From the NCBI RefSeq assembly GCF_043195125.1, contig NZ_JBAFWR010000004.1: a DNA stretch of 64,000 nt, one strand, 5' to 3'. Made by a program: the position numbers and the translations under genes. This DNA is from NCEH01 sp043195125. Lineage in GTDB: Bacteria > Pseudomonadota > Alphaproteobacteria > Rhizobiales > Xanthobacteraceae. The first letter of the stretch is position 1; each line of letters opens with the position of its first letter. The notes under the pieces were generated by a model. It was not told where the DNA came from. It did no database searches and worked only from the letters and a program-made list of their open reading frames with translations. Positions 1 through 8,240 of the stretch are shown here, in pieces.

Positions 1-316
1 TCGGCTGGTGCGTATTGATGAAATCTTGCGTTCCGACCGCGATGCCGGTCGAGCCGGTATCGAGCGTGGGATAGAAGGCCGGCCCCCCGTTGATGGACAT
101 GGCAACGGTGAGAGATTGACCGGGCTTTCCTGCGGCGGCATTGGCCAAGGCCTGGCTGAGATCATTGGCATAAGGCACGCTGTAGGACGTGCGGTAACCG
201 TCATACAGCGTCCAACCGGTCTGCGCGGCGGCAAAACCGGTGCTCGCGACAAGAACAGCAATCGTCAGGCAGACAGACGCGAACAGACGCCTCCACCGCA
301 CATCCGAAAATTGCAC
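1..316 (-). CDS. Secreted protein with DTGS motif, 3' part outside window
   Basis: Only the first 105 residues are inside the window; the gene runs off the left edge. I chose the GTG at 316-314 because a GGGGAG-like ribosome binding site lies just upstream; an in-frame GTG at 301-299 is possible. Residues 1-31 form a signal peptide (two Arg, a hydrophobic core, cleavage after GFAAA), so the product is exported. After it come a Trp/Tyr-rich segment and a LDTGSTG motif at about residues 85-91. DTGS is the active-site signature of pepsin/retropepsin-type aspartic proteases, but a single motif in a truncated sequence does not prove protease activity. I do not recognise the family. Confidence 0.6.
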   Translation of the reverse strand, partial: MQFSDVRWRRLFASVCLTIAVLVASTGFAAAQTGWTLYDGYRTSYSVPYANDLSQALANAAAGKPGQSLTVAMSINGGPAFYPTLDTGSTGIAVGTQDFINTHQP

Positions 317-410
317 GAGACGCTCCCCAGCCCAGCCTATCCGCGATGGACGCTAGGCGGGGCGCCGGGCACCGTCAACAGCTACCAAAATACCAAATGA
401 ACGAGCGGCA

Positions 411-1796
411 TTATAGATACGTGTCATATTCCAGCGGCAGGATGACACGGGTGAAAGCATCCAGCTCGGCCTGCTTCATCACCGCATAGACCCGGCGATA
501 TTCCTCGCCGAAGGCGCGGGCGATGAAATCGGACGTGGCGAAGCGCTGGACCGCCTCGGCCATGGAAGGCGAGAGGCGAGGCACATCATAATCATAGGCA
601 TTGCCGATGAGCGGCTCCGGCGGCTCGATCTGCGCTTCGATGCCCTCCAGGATGCCGGCGAGAATGCCCGCCAGAACCAGATGCGGATGGGCCTCCGCTC
701 CGGCGATGCGATGCTCCAGGCGCTTGGCCTGGGGCGGACCGTTGGGCACCCGTACCGCCACCGAGCGGTTATCGTATCCCCAGGTGATGCCGGTCGGTGC
801 GTAGGAACCCGGCACAAGGCGCCGATAGCCATTGTAGCTCGGCACGAACAGCAGCGTCGCATCCGCCATGGTGGAGAGCAGCCCGCCCGCTCCGTGCCGC
901 AGCAGCCGGTCCCCCTCCCCGCCCTCGCGCGCGAACACGTTGCGGCCGTCACGATCCAGCAGGCTCACATGCACATGCATGCCGTTGCCGGCGAAATCCG
1001 CCAGCGGCTTGGCCATGAAGGTGGCGCGCAGCCCGTGCTTGCGGGCCACGCCCTCGATCGCGCGGCGCAGGAGAATGGCATCGTCCGCCGCCTTGAGCGC
1101 GTCCGCACGATGATAGAGATTGACCTCGAACTGGCCCGGTGCGGCTTCCGAGATCACCGTGTCGGTGGGCAGCCCCTGCGCCTCCGCCGCCGCGCGCATG
1201 TCGTGCAGCACCGGGGCGAACGCGTCGAGATCGGACATGGCATACATGTTCTGACGCGCCTGCCCGGTGGCGGGAAACACCGGCTCCGGCGCGGCACCCT
1301 CGGCACCGGGCTTGAGCAGATAGAATTCCAGCTCGAACGCGACGCAGGGCGTCAGGCCCAAAGCCGCCAGCCGGTCCACCAGCTTCGCCAATTGCTGGCG
1401 CGGATCGAGAATCCAGGGTGTGCCATCAGGTTCGTGCATGGTGATGAGCACTTGAGCGGCCGCGCGCGGCGACCACGGCACCGGCTTCAGCGTGCCGGGC
1501 ACCGGCCAGCACAACCCATCCTTGTCGCCGGTCTCCAGATGAATGCCCGTCTCCGCGACCTCGCAACCCCACACGTCCAAGCCGAAGATCGAGAGCGGGA
1601 TCGGCACGCCGCTGTCCCAGACCTTGCTGAGCGCGTGGCCGGGGAGCCATTTGCCGCGCAGCACGCCGCTGGTGTCCGGAAGGAGCACTTCGACGATCTC
1701 GGGCACCCCGTGGGCTTCCACATAAGCGTCGGCCTCAGTGAGCGGGTCGGCCCGCGTGGCATCGTGAGGAAGGGTGCCGGCTCCTGAACGCTGCAT
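411..1796 (-). CDS. Glutamine synthetase family protein (PuuA-like gamma-glutamyl ligase)
   Basis: A 461-aa protein of the glutamine synthetase fold. The N-terminal beta-grasp part (about residues 15-110) is followed by the catalytic barrel. Visible active-site signatures are FELEFYLL near 155 (metal-binding Glu pair), APGQFEVN near 220, GNGMHVHVS near 270 (ATP/metal), and the NGYRRLVPGSYAPTG and NRSVAVRVP segments near 322-352. The usual GlnA adenylylation tyrosine context is not evident, which fits the polyamine or amine gamma-glutamyl ligases (PuuA/GlnA3-like) better than housekeeping GlnA. No other put genes lie nearby, so the substrate cannot be named. The start ATG follows a GGAG box. 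Confidence 0.85.
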   Translation of the reverse strand: MQRSGAGTLPHDATRADPLTEADAYVEAHGVPEIVEVLLPDTSGVLRGKWLPGHALSKVWDSGVPIPLSIFGLDVWGCEVAETGIHLETGDKDGLCWPVPGTLKPVPWSPRAAAQVLITMHEPDGTPWILDPRQQLAKLVDRLAALGLTPCVAFELEFYLLKPGAEGAAPEPVFPATGQARQNMYAMSDLDAFAPVLHDMRAAAEAQGLPTDTVISEAAPGQFEVNLYHRADALKAADDAILLRRAIEGVARKHGLRATFMAKPLADFAGNGMHVHVSLLDRDGRNVFAREGGEGDRLLRHGAGGLLSTMADATLLFVPSYNGYRRLVPGSYAPTGITWGYDNRSVAVRVPNGPPQAKRLEHRIAGAEAHPHLVLAGILAGILEGIEAQIEPPEPLIGNAYDYDVPRLSPSMAEAVQRFATSDFIARAFGEEYRRVYAVMKQAELDAFTRVILPLEYDTYL

Positions 1797-2035
1797 GAGA
1801 CTCCAACTTGCAATGAGATCGTGCGCTTATCCAAGCGCGTCGGCGCAGAACCTACAAGCTGTGCCTCTGCTTTTATTTTCACCTGCCTGCAACTTCCTGG
1901 GCCGAGCGTTGTTTCCAGAGGGGCGGATGCGCTATTCTTGGACCAACCGGGGCTGGGAACTCGCACGCTCGCCCGTTCCTGCAGCGCACATTTCGCCGTG
2001 CGCGATCGCCGCCACGTCGCACGGAGATCCGGTCT

Positions 2036-3544
2036 TTGACGTCCCTGCCCCTCCTCGAGCCGCTGCGGCGGACCCGCGGTTTCAGCCAAACTCTGGTTCT
2101 CGCCCTTGGTTTCGTGGTTCTCATCGCCATCAGTGCCGCCTCCATCTGGCTGGTGAACCGGGCAAAGGAAGACGCGGCGCAGGTCAGCCATACGCTGCGG
2201 GTGGAGAACACGCTCTCCCAGGTGCAGATCATGGTGCGGCGCGCGGAGAGCGCGCAGCGCGGATATCTGCTGACCGGGGATGCCAGCTATCTGGAGTTCT
2301 TCGAGGAGACCCTGTCCCAGGTCGTGCCCACCTTGCTGCAGGCCCGCGCCAGCACGGCGGACAATGCCGATCGCCAGAACGCGCTCTCGACCCTGGAGCC
2401 GGACATCAGCCAGAAGCTGGCGGAGCTGCGCCAGACCGTCGAAATGTACAAGGCAGGCGATGCGAAAGGCGCGCTGCAGATCGTGCGCACCGACCGCGGC
2501 GAAGCCCTGATGCGCGATATCACCTCGCAGATCGAGCGCATGAAGGACCAGGAGGAGCGGCTTCTGGCCCAACGCACCACCTCCTCCAACCAGACGAGCT
2601 TGTGGCTTCTGCTGGTGAATCTCGTCGGCGTGGTGACGATTATCGGCCTTGCCGGCCTCTCCATGCATCTGGTCCAGCGCAACACCGCCGCCTTGCGCGA
2701 GGCGCACAAGGACGTCGCAAACGCGAACCAGAGCCTGGAGCGGCGCGTGCTGGAACGCACCGCGAACCTCCAGGAGGCCAATAACGAAATTCAGAGCTTC
2801 GCCTACATCGTGAGTCATGACCTGCGCTCGCCGCTGGTGAACATCATGGGCTTCACGAGCGAGCTGGAGGCGCTGCGCACCGATTTGTTCGATCGCCTCG
2901 CCGACCTGAGGCAAAAAGCCAACGATACGAATACGGAGCGCGATGCCGAACTCGGACGCGATTTCGAGGAGGCGTTCGGCTTCATCAAGGCGTCCATCAC
3001 GAAGATGGACCGGCTCATCAAGGCGATCCTCGATCTGTCCCGCCAGGGGCGGGCTGAGTTTCATCCCGTGCCCGTTGAGGTTGCGCCGCTCGTCCAGAAC
3101 ATCGGCGCTACCATGGCGCATCAATTGCTGGAACGAGACGCCACCCTCAAGGTCGGTCCGCTGCCGTCGATCGTCAGCGACCGGCTCGCGCTGGAGCAGA
3201 TTTTCACCAATCTCATCGACAACGCGGTAAAATACCTGCGGGTCGATGTCCCGGGGCGCATCGAGATTTCCGCCACCGAAACCCCTGGCTATGTCACCTA
3301 TCTGGTGAGCGATAACGGGCGCGGCATCGATCCACGGGACAAGGTCCGGGTCTTTGAACTGTTCCGCCGGTCAGGGCCTCAGGATCGCCCCGGGGAGGGC
3401 ATCGGACTTGCTCATGTGCGCACCTTGGTGCGACGAATGGGCGGAGCGATTATCATGGATTCGGAACTGGGCCGGGGCACGACCTTCAAGGTCACGTTGC
3501 CGCGTCGCCTCGTCCTGAGCGCCGAAGAGGAAAAGCATGACTGA
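2036..3544 (+). CDS. CHASE3-domain sensor histidine kinase
   Basis: A 502-aa membrane kinase starting at TTG behind a GGAG box. TM1 (about 17-40), a periplasmic CHASE3 helical sensor (about 45-180; AQRGYLLTG is characteristic) and TM2 (about 185-208) are followed by a coiled coil and a HisKA domain with phospho-acceptor His261 in SHDLRSP. The HATPase_c domain shows NLIDNAVKYL, DNGRGID and GEGIGLAHV. The dimerisation region is roughly 20 residues longer than usual between the H-box helix and the second helix. The gene overlaps the next one by 8 bp, so the three signalling genes 2036-5104 are almost certainly one operon. The stimulus is unknown. Confidence 0.92.
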   Translation: MTSLPLLEPLRRTRGFSQTLVLALGFVVLIAISAASIWLVNRAKEDAAQVSHTLRVENTLSQVQIMVRRAESAQRGYLLTGDASYLEFFEETLSQVVPTLLQARASTADNADRQNALSTLEPDISQKLAELRQTVEMYKAGDAKGALQIVRTDRGEALMRDITSQIERMKDQEERLLAQRTTSSNQTSLWLLLVNLVGVVTIIGLAGLSMHLVQRNTAALREAHKDVANANQSLERRVLERTANLQEANNEIQSFAYIVSHDLRSPLVNIMGFTSELEALRTDLFDRLADLRQKANDTNTERDAELGRDFEEAFGFIKASITKMDRLIKAILDLSRQGRAEFHPVPVEVAPLVQNIGATMAHQLLERDATLKVGPLPSIVSDRLALEQIFTNLIDNAVKYLRVDVPGRIEISATETPGYVTYLVSDNGRGIDPRDKVRVFELFRRSGPQDRPGEGIGLAHVRTLVRRMGGAIIMDSELGRGTTFKVTLPRRLVLSAEEEKHD

Positions 3545-3974
3545 GCATGTCACCATCATCATGATCGAGGATGACGAAGGGCATGCTCGTCTGATCGAGA
3601 AGAATATCCGCCGCGCCGGCGTGCTGAATGAGATTCTCCCCTTCACCGATGGCACGAGCGCGGTCAGCTTCCTGTTCGGCCCCGATGGCACCGCGGCGCA
3701 GAACGCCGGCCGCGCGCTGCTTGTGCTTCTGGATCTCAACCTGCCGGACATGACCGGGGTCGATATTCTCAAGCGCATCAAGGAGAACGAGCATTTGCGG
3801 CTGTCGCCCGTGGTGGTGCTCACGACCACTGACGATAAGGTGGAGATCCAGCGCTGCTACGACCTTGGCGCCAATGTGTACGTGACCAAGCCCGTCAATT
3901 ACGAGAATTTCGCGAACGCGATCCGTCAGTTGGGCCTGTTCTTTTCCGTGATTCAGGTGCCGAAGGCCAAGTGA
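3537..3974 (+). CDS. Single-domain response regulator (Rcp1/CheY-like)
   Basis: A 145-aa stand-alone receiver domain. Acidic pocket at Glu11-Asp13, phospho-acceptor Asp66 in LLDLNLPDMTG, Thr96-98 switch residues and Lys118 in VTKPV are all intact. There is no output domain. It resembles the Rcp1-type receivers that pair with phytochrome-like and CHASE3 kinases, with a short C-terminal helix after the receiver. It overlaps the upstream kinase by 8 bp and its stop overlaps the start of the downstream receiver-kinase (TGATG). It is therefore probably an intermediate phosphate carrier between the two kinases (inference). Confidence 0.92.
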   Translation: MTEHVTIIMIEDDEGHARLIEKNIRRAGVLNEILPFTDGTSAVSFLFGPDGTAAQNAGRALLVLLDLNLPDMTGVDILKRIKENEHLRLSPVVVLTTTDDKVEIQRCYDLGANVYVTKPVNYENFANAIRQLGLFFSVIQVPKAK

Positions 3975-5104
3975 TGCCCGACGCGGCGCAGCCCGATGAT
4001 GATTTGAGGCATGCACGCGAAACCGCCGCGCCGACGGATGCGGTGCGGGTGCTTTATGTCGACGATGATCCCGGCCTCGGGCGCCTGGTCCAGCGCCAGC
4101 TCGGGCGGCTCGGCTATGTGGTGGAAACCGCGACGTCCGGCACCGAAGGCCTGGCGCGGTTGGCCCAGGGCGGCATCCACGTGGTGGCTCTCGACCATTA
4201 CATGCCGGGACAGGACGGCCTGGAAACCCTCGCCTCCATCCGTGCACTGCCCGATCCGCCGCCCGTGGTCTATGTGACGGGCACGCAGGAGAGCCGCATC
4301 GCGGTCGCCGCCCTCAAGGCGGGTGCGACCGATTATGTGGTGAAGGAAATCCAGGGCGACTTCATCGAACTGCTGCGCTCGGCCATCGCCGCCGCGCTCG
4401 ACGCGGTGAAGATGCGCAAGGCCCACGAAGCGGCCGAGGCGGAAATCCGCGCCGCCCGCGATCGGTTCGAGGCGCTCGCCGCCGAACGCGCGCTGTTGCT
4501 GCGGGAGATGAACCACCGGGTCGGCAATTCCCTGCAGATCATCGTTTCCCTGCTGCACGTCCAGGCCGGAGCCACCGAGAATCTGGAGGTCCAGGAAGCG
4601 CTGAACGCTGCCCGTGGGCGCGTCGCGGCGGTCGCCCAGGTGCATCGGCGGCTTTATACGTCCGACCAGGTCACGACGGTTGCGGCGGACCAGTATCTGT
4701 CCTCGCTGCTCGACGATCTCCAGATTTCCGCCAAGCATGCCGAATTCGGCGTCACGCTCTCAATCGAGGCCGATCACATCGAGATTGACCCGGACCGTGC
4801 CGTCGCCATCGGGGTGATCGTGACGGAATTGGTGATCAACGCTTCGAAATATGCCTATCCCGGCGGCTCCGGCCCGGTGCGGGTGGAGTTGCGGAACGCG
4901 GGCGACGAGATCCTGCTGGCGGTCGAGGACGACGGCGCGGGCATGTCGCCGGATTTGGCGACCCAGTCCAACGGGCTCGGCAACCGCATCGTGCGGGCCA
5001 TGTCCAACAAGCTCGGCGCGGACCTCGCGTTTGAACCGCGCGCCCAGGGCACGCGGGTCTCTCTTCGGTTCGCGCGCGCCACGCCGGCACCAGCGGGGTT
5101 CTAG
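3974..5104 (+). CDS. Receiver-HisKA_2 hybrid histidine kinase
   Basis: A 376-aa cytoplasmic protein. An N-terminal receiver (about 24-140; phospho-acceptor Asp74 in VALDHYMPGQDG) is joined by a coiled coil to a HisKA_2 domain with probable phospho-His181 in MNHRVGNSLQ, followed by a HATPase_c domain (ELVINASKYAYP, DDGAGM). This receiver-first, HisKA_2-last arrangement has no membrane segment and no DNA-binding output, so the protein reads a phosphorylation signal and passes it on as a kinase. The ATG at 3974 overlaps the stop of the preceding receiver; a GTG three bases earlier is the only competitor. It is the third gene of the phosphorelay operon. Confidence 0.9.
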   Translation: MPDAAQPDDDLRHARETAAPTDAVRVLYVDDDPGLGRLVQRQLGRLGYVVETATSGTEGLARLAQGGIHVVALDHYMPGQDGLETLASIRALPDPPPVVYVTGTQESRIAVAALKAGATDYVVKEIQGDFIELLRSAIAAALDAVKMRKAHEAAEAEIRAARDRFEALAAERALLLREMNHRVGNSLQIIVSLLHVQAGATENLEVQEALNAARGRVAAVAQVHRRLYTSDQVTTVAADQYLSSLLDDLQISAKHAEFGVTLSIEADHIEIDPDRAVAIGVIVTELVINASKYAYPGGSGPVRVELRNAGDEILLAVEDDGAGMSPDLATQSNGLGNRIVRAMSNKLGADLAFEPRAQGTRVSLRFARATPAPAGF

Positions 5105-5153
5105 CCCCTTAGAGCCACCCGCTCGGCGCTGGCACCGCTGTGTGGCGGGCGCT

Positions 5154-5495
5154 TCAGCCCTGCTCGGTCGGGAAGCCCGCCTGCTTCCAGCCGATAATTC
5201 CGCCCTGCATGTGCTCTTCCAGCGGGAGGCCCGACGCCTGCACGATGGCCGCTGCGCGTTGCGAACGCTGGCCCGAGCGGCAGGAGAAGACAATCCGCTT
5301 GCCCTGCGCTTCCGGCAAGGCGGTGGGATCGAAAGTGGAGAGCGGCATCAGCGCGGCATGCGGAATGCGCTCGGCGCGTGTTTCATCGGGCTCTCGCACA
5401 TCCACCAGGAGGATGCTGCCATCCTCCATGCCGGCCTTGACCTCGGCGGGGGTAAGATGGGTGATGCTGCCGCCGAAGGGATTGGTTTCGCTCAT
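5154..5495 (-). CDS. Rhodanese-like domain protein
   Basis: A 113-aa single rhodanese domain. LLVDVREPDE is the first rhodanese signature, and the active-site loop CRSGQRS carries the catalytic cysteine (about residue 73). Such small cytoplasmic domains carry sulfane sulfur from thiosulfate or persulfides; the physiological acceptor cannot be read here. I used the ATG giving MSETNPFGG, because the upstream in-frame extension is Arg/Pro-rich read-through without family similarity. It sits downstream of chrA on the same strand with an 88-bp gap. Confidence 0.88.
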   Translation of the reverse strand: MSETNPFGGSITHLTPAEVKAGMEDGSILLVDVREPDETRAERIPHAALMPLSTFDPTALPEAQGKRIVFSCRSGQRSQRAAAIVQASGLPLEEHMQGGIIGWKQAGFPTEQG

Positions 5496-5583
5496 GAGAT
5501 CGGTCCTGGAAAAATATGAAGGTGGCGAAGCGCGCGGCCGCGCGCAAGGCCCCGATTGACGCGCAGCATTCCGGCACTCCGCT

Positions 5584-6792
5584 TTAAAGCACAAAGGCAC
5601 CGGCCACAGCGGCGAAGGCCACCACGGCCCAGGCCGGCACCTGCCAGACGGCGAGGCCAAGATAGCATGCAGCCGCAAGGGCGAAGGCGTAAGGGCCGGT
5701 CACTCCCTCCGGCAGAACGACGGTCCACAGGGCCGCACCCAGCAGACCCACCACCGCCGCATTCACCCCTGCCAGCAGGCGCCGGGCTCCGGTTGCAGCG
5801 CGCAGGCGCTCCCAGAAGGGCACCGCACCCACCACCAGCAAAGCGGACGGAGCAAAAATGGCGAGCAAGGCAATGCTTGCGCCGGCAATGCCCGAGGGCG
5901 GGCGCTGCGCCACCGCGCCCAGAAAGGCGGCGAAGGTGAACAGGGGGCCGGGCATGGCCTGCGCCGCGCCATAGCCGGCGAGGAATGCGTCCTTGGAGAC
6001 CAGGCCGGTGCCCACCGTCTCCGCATCCAGCAGCGGAAGCACCACGTGGCCGCCGCCGAACACCAGCGAACCCACGCGAAAGAAGCGCTCCGCCAGATCC
6101 CAACCGCCCGCGTGCGTCAGGCCGGCGGCGAGGGGCAGGAGCAGCAGACCAGCGCCGAACAGAACCAGGGCACAGATTGCCATGCGCCGCGAAATACCGA
6201 GCGGGGGAAAAGGTTCGGCCGCCGCGTCGGTCACCGAATGGAGCGCGAGATAGCCGGCGAGCGCCCCGAGCGCGATGGCGAGCAATTGCCCCCCGGTCCC
6301 GGGCAGGCAGACCGCCAGGATGGCGGCGCAGAGCGCAATGGACGTGGTGCGTTTTTCCGGGCAGAGGCTGCGCGCCATGCCGAGCACCGCATGGCATACG
6401 ACCGCCGCGGCCGCCGCCTTCAGCCCTACCACCCAGCCAGCGCCGCCGAGCCCGTCCACGCCATCGAGCGCGACGGCAAATGCAACCATGAGGACGGCGG
6501 ACGGCAAGGTGAAGCCGATGAAGGCCAGGCACATGCCGGGCAAGCCTCCCCGCATCAGCCCCACCGCCATGCTGACCTGGCTCGACGCCGGCCCCGGCAG
6601 GAACTGGCAGAGGGCGACCAGATCGGCATAGGCCCGATCCGTCAGCCAGGCCCGGCGCACGACGAATTCCTCACGGAAATAACCGAGGTGGGCGATGGGC
6701 CCCCCGAAGGACGTCAATCCCAAGCGGAGGAAAATGCCGAACATATTCAACAGCACGGACACGTTTATTACCCGCTCTGATTGTAGAGACAT
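5584..6792 (-). CDS. chrA: Chromate transporter ChrA (CHR family, two-domain)
   Basis: A 402-aa polytopic inner-membrane protein with two homologous CHR halves. The first half carries LGLTSFGGPIAHLGYF near residue 20-35 and QFLPGPASSQ; the second carries GSLVFGGGHVVLPLL and AMPGPLFTFAAFLG. This is the long-chain CHR architecture that exports chromate from the cytoplasm, conferring chromate resistance in characterised members. No chrB regulator or reductase is adjacent. I chose the ATG giving MSLQSERVINVS; the longer frame has a Gly/Pro-rich tail with no membrane or family features. Confidence 0.9.
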   Translation of the reverse strand: MSLQSERVINVSVLLNMFGIFLRLGLTSFGGPIAHLGYFREEFVVRRAWLTDRAYADLVALCQFLPGPASSQVSMAVGLMRGGLPGMCLAFIGFTLPSAVLMVAFAVALDGVDGLGGAGWVVGLKAAAAAVVCHAVLGMARSLCPEKRTTSIALCAAILAVCLPGTGGQLLAIALGALAGYLALHSVTDAAAEPFPPLGISRRMAICALVLFGAGLLLLPLAAGLTHAGGWDLAERFFRVGSLVFGGGHVVLPLLDAETVGTGLVSKDAFLAGYGAAQAMPGPLFTFAAFLGAVAQRPPSGIAGASIALLAIFAPSALLVVGAVPFWERLRAATGARRLLAGVNAAVVGLLGAALWTVVLPEGVTGPYAFALAAACYLGLAVWQVPAWAVVAFAAVAGAFVL

Positions 6793-6999
6793 ATTATCTC
6801 TGATGCCGTGAAAAGCGTGTGACCCGCCGCCCCGCCTGCCGCCGGGACAAGGCGGAAAACTGCTCCATCCTTGAATAAAAACAACAGGCTGAGGCAAGCC
6901 ATCCAGTCTCGAAACACGTGCCCGGCGCTCAGTTCTTTACATTATTACCTCTAATGAACTCGATCTGAGCGGTCCGCTCATCTCTCGTTCATGTTGAGC

Positions 7000-7027
7000 T
7001 TGGTACATTAGAACCAACAAATAATGC
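7000..7027 (+). promoter_or_regulatory. Candidate sigma-70 promoter for the structured RNA
   Basis: TTGGTA (7000-7005) lies 16 bp upstream of TAATGC (7022-7027). It sits in a locally AT-rich stretch between divergent chrA and meaB and would start a transcript near 7034. The match is moderate and the assignment is by eye. Confidence 0.35.
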
Positions 7028-7033
7028 TACCTC

Positions 7034-7190
7034 TTGCATCCACGCGTTGCATGACGATGGGCAGGATGGCCCCAGGGGTTGCCCCTCCATCGTCTCCCGC
7101 TTTGGCCATGACGGAGCTATTGATCGGCTCGTTCCCCCGCACGTGTCCGATCAATGGAAAGGCGTCGGCGTAAGCCGGCGCCTTTTTATT
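7034..7190 (+). ncRNA. Candidate structured RNA (sRNA or meaB leader)
   Basis: About 155 nt ending in a strong intrinsic terminator. The outer stem GACGAT (7053-7058)/ATCGTC (7089-7094) encloses two hairpins, GGGC-AGGATG-GCCC (7059-7072) and GGGG-TTG-CCCC (7075-7085), a possible three-way junction. A second hairpin pairs ATTGATCGG (7119-7127) with CCGATCAAT (7147-7155) around a 19-nt C-rich loop. The terminator stem follows directly. No convincing reading frame covers it. It could be a trans-acting sRNA, or a cis-acting leader of meaB, whose ATG lies 48 nt beyond. It does not match any riboswitch I can recall; in particular it lacks a cobalamin box. Confidence 0.5.
7161..7187 (+). terminator. 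Intrinsic terminator upstream of meaB
   Basis: GGCGTCGGC (7161-7169), loop GTAA, GCCGGCGCC (7174-7182; one G-U pair), then TTTTTATTT. It lies only 50 bp before the meaB start codon, so it ends a separate upstream RNA or attenuates meaB. Confidence 0.8.
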
Positions 7191-7209
7191 TGGGCGCCCG
7201 TTTCTGCCG

Positions 7210-7237
7210 GACGGGAGCATGCTTTAGACTTCCCGTC
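7210..7237 (+). promoter_or_regulatory. Hairpin masking the meaB Shine-Dalgarno region
   Basis: GACGGGA (7210-7216) is the exact complement of TCCCGTC (7231-7237), which abuts the meaB ATG at 7238. The only GGGAG ribosome-binding-like sequence (7213-7217) lies inside the 5' arm. In the folded state the Shine-Dalgarno would be paired, so the element may limit translation. Confidence 0.4.
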
Positions 7238-8173
7238 ATGTCTGTCCATATTCCCCAGATTCCCGACCTTGAAACCTTGCGCGCGGGCGGCAAGCGCGCG
7301 CTGGCACAGGCGCTGGCTGCCGTCGAGACTCAGCGCGGCAAGCCGCCCCTGGTGGCTTTGCTGGACCGCGCCGCCCGCCAGCCGAAGGCCCTCGTGCTGG
7401 GTCTGACCGGCCCGCCGGGGGTGGGCAAATCCACGCTCACCAATGCGCTGGTGCGCCGCGCCCGCACGGCGGGCCGCACAGTTGCGGTGCTGGCGGTCGA
7501 TCCGTCCTCGCGCCGCACCGGCGGTGCGCTGCTGGGCGATCGGGCGCGGATCCAGACCGACCCGGAGGATCGCGGCGTGTTCGTGCGGTCCATGGCGGCG
7601 CGCGACCGGCTGGGCGGCCTTTCGGACGATGCGGTGGCGGCGGTGGTGCTGATGCGCGCCGTCTTCGATCTCGTCATCGTCGAGACCGTCGGCGTCGGCC
7701 AGTCGGAGGCGGACATCGGGCTCGTGGCCGACAGCGTGGTCCTGTGCATCCAGCCGGCCTCTGGCGACAGCCTTCAGTTCATGAAGGCGGGTGTGATGGA
7801 ATTGCCCGACATCATCGTGGTCACCAAGGCGGACATGGCCGATATCGCGCGGCGCGCGGCGGCCGATGTCAGCGGCGCGCTCTCGCTGAGCGGCCTGCCG
7901 TCGCAATGGACGGTGCCGGTCATTCGCCTCTCCGCAGCGAGCGGCGAGGGGCTGGAGGCGTTCGACGCCGCGCTTGCCGCGCACCAGGCGCATCTGGCGG
8001 TGGATGGCCGGCTTGCGGCGCAGCGGACGGAGCAGGAACAGCAGTGGGTCGAGGAGGCGATTCGCCTGCGATTCGGCACCGAGGGGCTCGCCCTCGCCCG
8101 CAAAATGGCGGTTGCGGCGACCGGACCCTTCAGCCGGGAAGCGGCATTTGCGGCACGCTTAACCCGCTCGTAA
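7238..8173 (+). CDS. meaB: MeaB/ArgK-type P-loop GTPase (B12 enzyme chaperone)
   Basis: A 311-aa G3E-family GTPase of the MeaB/ArgK (methylmalonyl-CoA mutase-associated) type. Walker A GPPGVGKST is near residue 55, VDPSSRRTGGALLGDRARI is the switch signature, ETVGVGQSE is the G3 region, and VTKAD is the G4 base-recognition motif. Characterised homologues gate cobalamin loading of, and protect, adenosylcobalamin-dependent methylmalonyl-CoA mutase. No mutase gene lies in this window, so the client enzyme is inferred to be elsewhere. The upstream in-frame ATG at 7154 would run through a terminator hairpin, so the ATG at 7238 is preferred. The leader contains unusual structure (see 7034-7237). 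Confidence 0.9.
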   Translation: MSVHIPQIPDLETLRAGGKRALAQALAAVETQRGKPPLVALLDRAARQPKALVLGLTGPPGVGKSTLTNALVRRARTAGRTVAVLAVDPSSRRTGGALLGDRARIQTDPEDRGVFVRSMAARDRLGGLSDDAVAAVVLMRAVFDLVIVETVGVGQSEADIGLVADSVVLCIQPASGDSLQFMKAGVMELPDIIVVTKADMADIARRAAADVSGALSLSGLPSQWTVPVIRLSAASGEGLEAFDAALAAHQAHLAVDGRLAAQRTEQEQQWVEEAIRLRFGTEGLALARKMAVAATGPFSREAAFAARLTRS

Positions 8174-8240
8174 GGTTGATAAGTGATTTTTCTCTCCAGG
8201 CGTCGGCGTTCGTTCGCTGGCTTCCTGTGAGGGCGATCCC

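Noticed and set aside
7034..7190. 6S RNA (ssrS), suggested by the length of the RNA
   Set aside because: 6S folds into one long hairpin with a central bubble; here there are three separate helices and 5' and 3' ends do not pair.
7034..7237. Cobalamin riboswitch for meaB
   Set aside because: The gene context fits, but no B12 box or its conserved GCCACTG core is present.
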